DNA of 10,375 nt, from assembly GCA_937926325.1 (NCBI GenBank), contig CALAZQ010000348.1, positions 1 through 10,375 on the forward strand, written 5' to 3'. Below are positions 7,413 through 10,375 of this stretch, in pieces (positions within the stretch are counted from its first letter, which is position 1; the number at the start of each line of letters is the position of its first letter). The position numbers and the translations under genes were made by a program. A model generated the notes under the pieces. It ran no database searches and was not told the origin of the DNA. It saw only the letters and a list, made by a program, of their open reading frames with translations. Source of the stretch: an uncultured Planctomycetaceae bacterium (GTDB lineage: Bacteria > Planctomycetota > Planctomycetia > Pirellulales > UBA1268).

Positions 7413-7973
7413 ATGTCCGACACACTCGGTGAATTCGAGGGCTGCACCCTCCTGGCACGTCTGTTCCGTCGCCGCGGCTATGCGATTGAACGCAACGTCA
7501 TGTTCCGCGAATACGGCGTCGAGTTCCACATTGACGGCTGGGACCGAAAGGCCCGGGTCGGCTTTGAATTTCTCACCAGTGAGGACGACGACCACGACGA
7601 CCTGACGCTCGAGGAATACAACACGCTTACCGATGCCCAGCATCGCGGCGAGCTTTCGCTGTTCATCATTGACGAGGTCGAGCCCCTCTCGGCGGCCGAT
7701 CTGCTGGCCGAAGCCAACGACTTTCTTGATGAGGTCGAGGCCGGCCGCCGCAGCAAGCCGAGCCGGAAGAAGGCGGCGAAAAAAGCGGCCCGCAAGAAGG
7801 CTGCCAAGAAAGCAGCGAAACGGTCATCAGCGAAAAAAGTGACGAAGAAGGCTGCCAAGAAGAAGGTGGCCAAGAAAAAAGCCGTTGGAAGAAAAGTCGC
7901 CACTAAAAAGGCAACCAAAAAAGTGACCAAGAAGACAGCCAAGCGGCCGGTCAAAAAAGCCCGCCGCCGCTAA
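7413..7973 (+). CDS. Small acidic domain fused to a histone H1/HC1-like lysine-rich tail
   Basis: The 186-residue protein has two contrasting parts. Residues 1 to about 110 are a compact, acidic domain with a YAIERNV..YGVEFHIDGWD...VGFEFLTSEDDD core and a C-terminal acidic helix (SAADLLAEANDFLDEVEAG). Residues 112-186 are a tail with about 30 Lys and 10 Arg, no Asp or Glu, built on KKAAKKAAKK and KKVTKK units. This is the composition of eukaryotic histone H1 tails and of bacterial HC1/HC2-like proteins, and it implies non-specific DNA or RNA binding. I do not recognise the N-terminal domain; its Glu/Asp spacing recalls PD-(D/E)XK nuclease folds but the match is not secure. The frame is open to a TTG at 7371. 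The ATG at 7413 has AAGGA 5 nt upstream and begins the conserved-looking part, so I chose it. It is transcribed alone, divergent from the regulator. Confidence 0.85.
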   Translation: MSDTLGEFEGCTLLARLFRRRGYAIERNVMFREYGVEFHIDGWDRKARVGFEFLTSEDDDHDDLTLEEYNTLTDAQHRGELSLFIIDEVEPLSAADLLAEANDFLDEVEAGRRSKPSRKKAAKKAARKKAAKKAAKRSSAKKVTKKAAKKKVAKKKAVGRKVATKKATKKVTKKTAKRPVKKARRR

Positions 7974-8002
7974 TCGCCGAACGGCTGCTGCATGACGTGG
8001 CG

Positions 8003-8017
8003 GGTTTCCCGGAAACC
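8003..8017. terminator. Short hairpin between convergent genes, weak terminator candidate
   Basis: GGTTTC (8003-8008) and GAAACC (8012-8017) form a perfect 6-bp stem with a CCG loop, 29 bases after the histone-tail gene and facing the 3' end of the toxin gene. A hairpin between convergent genes often ends transcription from both sides. Neither strand has a T tract after it, so this is a weak call. Confidence 0.25.
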
Positions 8018-8073
8018 ACAAAATCGCGGTGCCATTGGCAAATGAGACCAGATCGAGGTGTCTCTCAAAACCG

Positions 8074-8373
8074 TCACCCCAGCCTCGAAAACCAGCCTTG
8101 CTGATCCGAATGGGCGTGAAAGACACCAACGATCAGGACCCGGTCATTGTCGAGGGTGAACAGGATGACATAGGGAAATCGCCGTGCTCCTGCTGCCCTC
8201 AGCCCACCCCGAACCATCCCGAATGATTCGGGGCGGCTCCCAACTTCTCGGAGGCGGCTACGAATCGTGGCTCGAAAGCGATTTCCGAGGTCCGTCGAGA
8301 TTGCATCGTAATATCGAGTCGCAGATTGAAGATCATCCGCAACCGCCGGATGATACGCCAGCACCCTATCCAT
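8074..8373 (-). CDS. ParE/RelE-superfamily toxin of a type II toxin-antitoxin module
   Basis: The 99-residue protein has the length and pattern of the ParE/RelE fold. An N-terminal strand (VLAYHPAVADDL) is followed by a helical pair with YYDAISTDLGNRF and a central RRFPYVILFTLDND (Arg64-Arg65-Phe-Pro-Tyr). It ends in the strand VLIVGVFHAHSDQQGW. ParE toxins act on DNA gyrase and RelE toxins cleave mRNA on the ribosome; RRFPY is common in the ParE-like branch, but the target cannot be assigned. In many relatives the C-terminal motif is H..R.P..W, whereas here Ser89 occupies the Arg position. The ATG at 8373 overlaps the antitoxin stop by 8 nt and has no ribosome-binding site, so translation is probably coupled to the antitoxin. 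A GTG at 8400 would extend it by nine residues but is less likely. Confidence 0.87.
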   Translation of the reverse strand: MDRVLAYHPAVADDLQSATRYYDAISTDLGNRFRATIRSRLREVGSRPESFGMVRGGLRAAGARRFPYVILFTLDNDRVLIVGVFHAHSDQQGWFSRLG

Positions 8374-8578
8374 CGACACGACGCCAAAGTTGGGCGTCAC
8401 CGATCGCTAATGTTGGGTCTTGGGCCACTTCTGCCAGCCGTCGGGACGCTTCTTCGAGAATGTCCTCCGGCACGACGATTGGTTCGGAGGAGTTGGCGAT
8501 GTCATCCCACAACGCCGTGACGATTCTGAGCTTCTCGGTCGTAGAGAGATCGGCCAACCCAGTCATGTCGATGCTCAT
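8366..8578 (-). CDS. Addiction-module antitoxin (PF09720-like)
   Basis: The 70-residue acidic protein matches the putative addiction-module component family: LADLSTTEKLRIVTALWDDIA at the front, then ILEEASRRLAEVAQDP and a final Trp-containing segment (LWRRVDG). Family members are about 70-80 residues long and sit directly upstream of a RelE/ParE-type toxin, as here. It should bind and neutralise the toxin. No clear DNA-binding domain is seen, so any autoregulation would have to be shown. The chosen ATG has a strong AAGGAGG 4 nt upstream. A longer GTG start at 8617 would begin upstream of the candidate -10 box at 8605-8610 and is rejected. It is the first gene of a two-gene operon. Confidence 0.86.
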   Translation of the reverse strand: MSIDMTGLADLSTTEKLRIVTALWDDIANSSEPIVVPEDILEEASRRLAEVAQDPTLAIGDAQLWRRVDG

Positions 8579-8604
8579 AGGGCCTCCTTGGTGAATTTTT
8601 GTCC

Positions 8605-8633
8605 ATGCTACGGTCACGTCTGAGACGCGTCAA
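8605..8633 (-). promoter_or_regulatory. Sigma70-like promoter of the toxin-antitoxin operon
   Basis: On the minus strand, TTGACG (plus 8628-8633) is followed after exactly 17 bases by TAGCAT (plus 8605-8610), matching five and four of six consensus positions. The -10 box lies 26 bases upstream of the antitoxin start, leaving a short leader with a strong ribosome-binding site. This is the best promoter match in the window. Confidence 0.55.
8617..8631. promoter_or_regulatory. Overlapping palindromes in the TA promoter spacer, candidate operator
   Basis: CGTCTGAGACG (8617-8627) is an 11-base palindrome with a single central base. It overlaps GACGCGTC (8624-8631), a perfect 8-base palindrome that runs into the -35 box. 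A protein bound here would block RNA polymerase, the usual place for TA autorepression. The pattern is seen directly; the operator role is inferred. Confidence 0.4.
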
Positions 8634-8737
8634 CCACGCCAGCGATTTGCCGCGCGAGCCTCCCTTCAAATGGGCGACGTGTATCGGTTGCCAATGAACG
8701 GCAGTTGTGGTGACGTGGTATTCGGCGTGTACCAACT

Positions 8738-8751
8738 CCTGGTCAGCCAGG
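8738..8751 (-). terminator. Hairpin just after the gabD stop codon, weak terminator candidate
   Basis: CCTGG (8738-8742) and CCAGG (8747-8751) form a perfect 5-bp stem with a 4-base loop, starting one base after the stop codon of the dehydrogenase gene. On the minus strand it is followed by AGTTGG rather than a T tract. It may slow or end transcription before the TA promoter, but the evidence is thin. The rest of 8634-8737 shows no gene. Confidence 0.25.
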
Positions 8752-8752
8752 C

Positions 8753-10216
8753 CTACGCGATCTCACCAAAACAGAGGTACTTCAACTCCTGGTACTCATC
8801 CAGCCCATACCGGCCCCCTTCGCGGCCGAGGCCCGATGACTTGACGCCGCCGAAGGGGGCAACCTCGGTCGAGAGGATGCCGGTGTTGATGCCGACCATG
8901 CCACACTCCAGGGCTTCAGCGACCCGGAAGCAGCGGCCGATATCGCGGCTGTAAAAGTACGACGCCAGGCCAAACTCGGTGGCGTTTGCCAGTTCCAACA
9001 CCTCGGCCTCGGTCTCAAAGCGAAACACCGCTGCCACCGGACCAAAAATCTCCTCCCGCGCCAGCCGCATGGCTGCGGTGGCCCCGGTGATCACCGTCGG
9101 CTCAAAGAAAGTGCCGCCGAGGCTGTGGGGGCTGCCACCGAGAACCGGCCGTCCGCCTGCGGCGACTGCATCGGTCACCAGGCCGGTCACCTTCTCGATG
9201 GCCCGGCTATCGATCAGCGGCCCGACCGCCACCTCGTCATCGCTTCCCGGCCCCACCTTCAGCTGGGCGACGGCAGCAGCAAACTTCTCCACGAAGGCGT
9301 CGTGTACCCCCGCCTGCACAAGCAGTCGATTGGCACAGACGCAGGTCTGACCGGTGTTGCGAAACTTGGCGGCTATTGCACCGGCCACGGCAGCGTCGAG
9401 GTCGGCATCGTCAAAGACGATAAACGAGGCGTTGCCACCGAGTTCCAGCGAGACCTTCTTGACGGTCCCGGCGGCCTGCCAGGCCAGGGCAACGCCGGCT
9501 GAGGTTGAACCGGTAAACGACAAGGCCCGGACGGTCGGGCTCTCACAGATGGCAGTGCCGATTTCGCGGGACGAGTCGATGCTGCCGGTGACGACGTTGA
9601 GCACCCCCGACGGGAGGCCGGCCTGCTCAGCCAACGTCGCCAGTGCCAGTGCCGTCAGGGGTGTCTGCGGGGCCGGCTTGACCACCATCGTGCAGCCGGC
9701 GGCGAGGGCGGCGGCCGCCTTCCGCAGAATCATCGCGGCCGGAAAGTTCCAGGGGGTGATGGCGGCCGCCACCCCGATCGGCTGGCGAATCACCAGCAGC
9801 CGCTTGTCGGCCTGGTGTGGCGGAATCACCTCGCCGTAGGCCCGCCGGGCCTCTTCGGCATACCACTCCAGAAAGGCCGCGGCATAGGCGACCTCACCGC
9901 GGGCCTCGGCCAGCGGCTTGCCCGACTCGGCCGTGATGATGGTGGCCAGGTCACTGGTGGCAGCCGTCACCGCCTCAAACCATTGTCGCAGCAGCTGCCC
10001 CCGGGCCTTGGCCGTCTGCTGCCGCCAGCGGGGCAGGGCGGTGGCCGCGGCTTCAATGGCATGGCCGGTGTCGACCGCCCCCATTTCCGGCACGCTGCCG
10101 ATCGCCACGCCAGTGGCCGGGTCGATCACCTCCAGCCGCCGCCCTAAGGCCGCCTCACACCAGGTGCCGCCAATCAAGGCCCGGGACTGTTGGCGTTCGG
10201 CAAAAAACTGCGACAT
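8753..10216 (-). CDS. gabD: Succinate-semialdehyde dehydrogenase (aldehyde dehydrogenase superfamily)
   Basis: This cytosolic enzyme oxidises succinate semialdehyde to succinate with NAD(P)+, the last step of the GABA shunt. The 487-residue protein is full length (E. coli GabD is about 482). Visible family motifs are TPWNFP (Asn157), VVKP (Lys180), FTGST, LELGGNA with the general base Glu258, and FRNTGQTCVCANR with catalytic Cys292. The C-terminal signature GINTGILSTEVAPFGGVKSSG, GREGGRYG and the ending EYQELKYLCFG are close to GabD rather than to betaine-aldehyde or general aldehyde dehydrogenases. Cys294, two residues after the nucleophile, could form the redox-switch disulfide described for human SSADH; this is inference. 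The ATG has AGAGG 7 nt upstream. No GABA transaminase or transporter is in the window, so another semialdehyde substrate cannot be excluded. Confidence 0.93.
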   Translation of the reverse strand: MSQFFAERQQSRALIGGTWCEAALGRRLEVIDPATGVAIGSVPEMGAVDTGHAIEAAATALPRWRQQTAKARGQLLRQWFEAVTAATSDLATIITAESGKPLAEARGEVAYAAAFLEWYAEEARRAYGEVIPPHQADKRLLVIRQPIGVAAAITPWNFPAAMILRKAAAALAAGCTMVVKPAPQTPLTALALATLAEQAGLPSGVLNVVTGSIDSSREIGTAICESPTVRALSFTGSTSAGVALAWQAAGTVKKVSLELGGNASFIVFDDADLDAAVAGAIAAKFRNTGQTCVCANRLLVQAGVHDAFVEKFAAAVAQLKVGPGSDDEVAVGPLIDSRAIEKVTGLVTDAVAAGGRPVLGGSPHSLGGTFFEPTVITGATAAMRLAREEIFGPVAAVFRFETEAEVLELANATEFGLASYFYSRDIGRCFRVAEALECGMVGINTGILSTEVAPFGGVKSSGLGREGGRYGLDEYQELKYLCFGEIA

Positions 10217-10280
10217 GCGTCAACCTCTTGAAAATCGATCGTGTGGCTTTCGGGGGCTGAATCAGAGCACCCGTACCCGC

Positions 10281-10286
10281 AGTATA
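10281..10286 (-). promoter_or_regulatory. Possible -10 box for gabD
   Basis: TATACT on the minus strand matches the -10 consensus at five of six positions and lies about 65 bases upstream of the gabD start in locally AT-richer sequence. No good -35 box is found at 16-18 bases, so the call is weak. Confidence 0.22.
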
Positions 10287-10323
10287 TTGGTGAGGTGATT
10301 CACGAGGCTCAGTTCTTTGAACG

Positions 10324-10375
10324 ATGGCGGAACTTCTCGAAACAGCGTGGCGGTGGTGGCTGGTGCTCTGGCCGC
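10324..10375 (+). CDS. Possible start of a gene cut by the right edge
   Basis: An ATG at 10324 opens a frame that stays open to the window end, giving 17 residues, MAELLETAWRWWLVLWP. The Trp-rich hydrophobic stretch could be the beginning of a membrane segment. There is no ribosome-binding site at normal spacing; GAGG about 18 bases upstream is too far. A second open frame from a GTG at 10295 competes with it. Divergent orientation from gabD would be normal, but too little is visible to name a product. Confidence 0.25.
   Translation, partial: MAELLETAWRWWLVLWP

Noticed and set aside
7478..7954. Minus-strand open frame encoding a Phe/Ala-rich, membrane-like protein
   Set aside because: The hydrophobic repeats are simply the reverse complement of the lysine tail codons of the histone-like gene.
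7740..7973. Possible CRISPR or tandem DNA repeat array
   Set aside because: The repetition follows codons for Lys/Ala, has no constant repeat-spacer pattern and continues an open frame.
8079..8226. Plus-strand short frames across the toxin gene
   Set aside because: They lie opposite the ParE/RelE-type toxin, whose motifs and overlap with the antitoxin fix the coding strand.

Overview
This GC-rich window most likely comes from a planctomycete chromosome. The strongest lineage marker is a tandem DUF1552 / DUF1592-type gene pair (3832-5085 and 1172-3835). Pairs of these families are heavily expanded in Planctomycetes and related bacteria. A XylR-type fused LacI/AraC regulator (6021-7211) and a protein with a histone H1-like lysine tail (7413-7973) fit the same lineage. 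No rRNA, tRNA, CRISPR array, transposase or phage gene is visible.

Layout, left to right. (1) Positions 168-5085 hold a compact minus-strand operon, read right to left. It encodes a Tat-exported DUF1552 protein, a secreted protein with DUF1587/1595/1592/1588/1585 domains and two CxxCH haem-type motifs, and a secreted solenoid-like protein of about eleven 23-residue repeats. The genes overlap by 4 nt (GTGA) and 10 nt, so they are probably translationally coupled. (2) Positions 5086-5619 form a mostly non-coding gap with a possible promoter and one doubtful 68-codon ORF. (3) A plus-strand single-domain cupin (5620-5979) converges with the minus-strand XylR-like regulator. (4) Divergent from the regulator, a plus-strand gene encodes a small acidic domain fused to a 75-residue histone H1/HC1-like tail. 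(5) A minus-strand type II toxin-antitoxin pair follows (PF09720-type antitoxin 8366-8578, ParE/RelE-type toxin 8074-8373). It has a good sigma70-like promoter whose spacer carries palindromes. (6) A minus-strand gabD-type succinate-semialdehyde dehydrogenase (8753-10216) comes next, and a possible truncated plus-strand gene begins at the right edge.

The left operon looks like one functional unit, with all three products sent to the periplasm or cell surface. The rest is a set of small, independently oriented units with no shared pathway: a sugar-type sensor without visible target genes, a small metal-binding cupin, a nucleoid-type protein, a TA module and a GABA-shunt enzyme. The observations most worth following are the histone-tail fusion, the repeat protein coupled to the DUF1592 gene, and the palindromic TA promoter. 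None is proven to be a new system from sequence alone.
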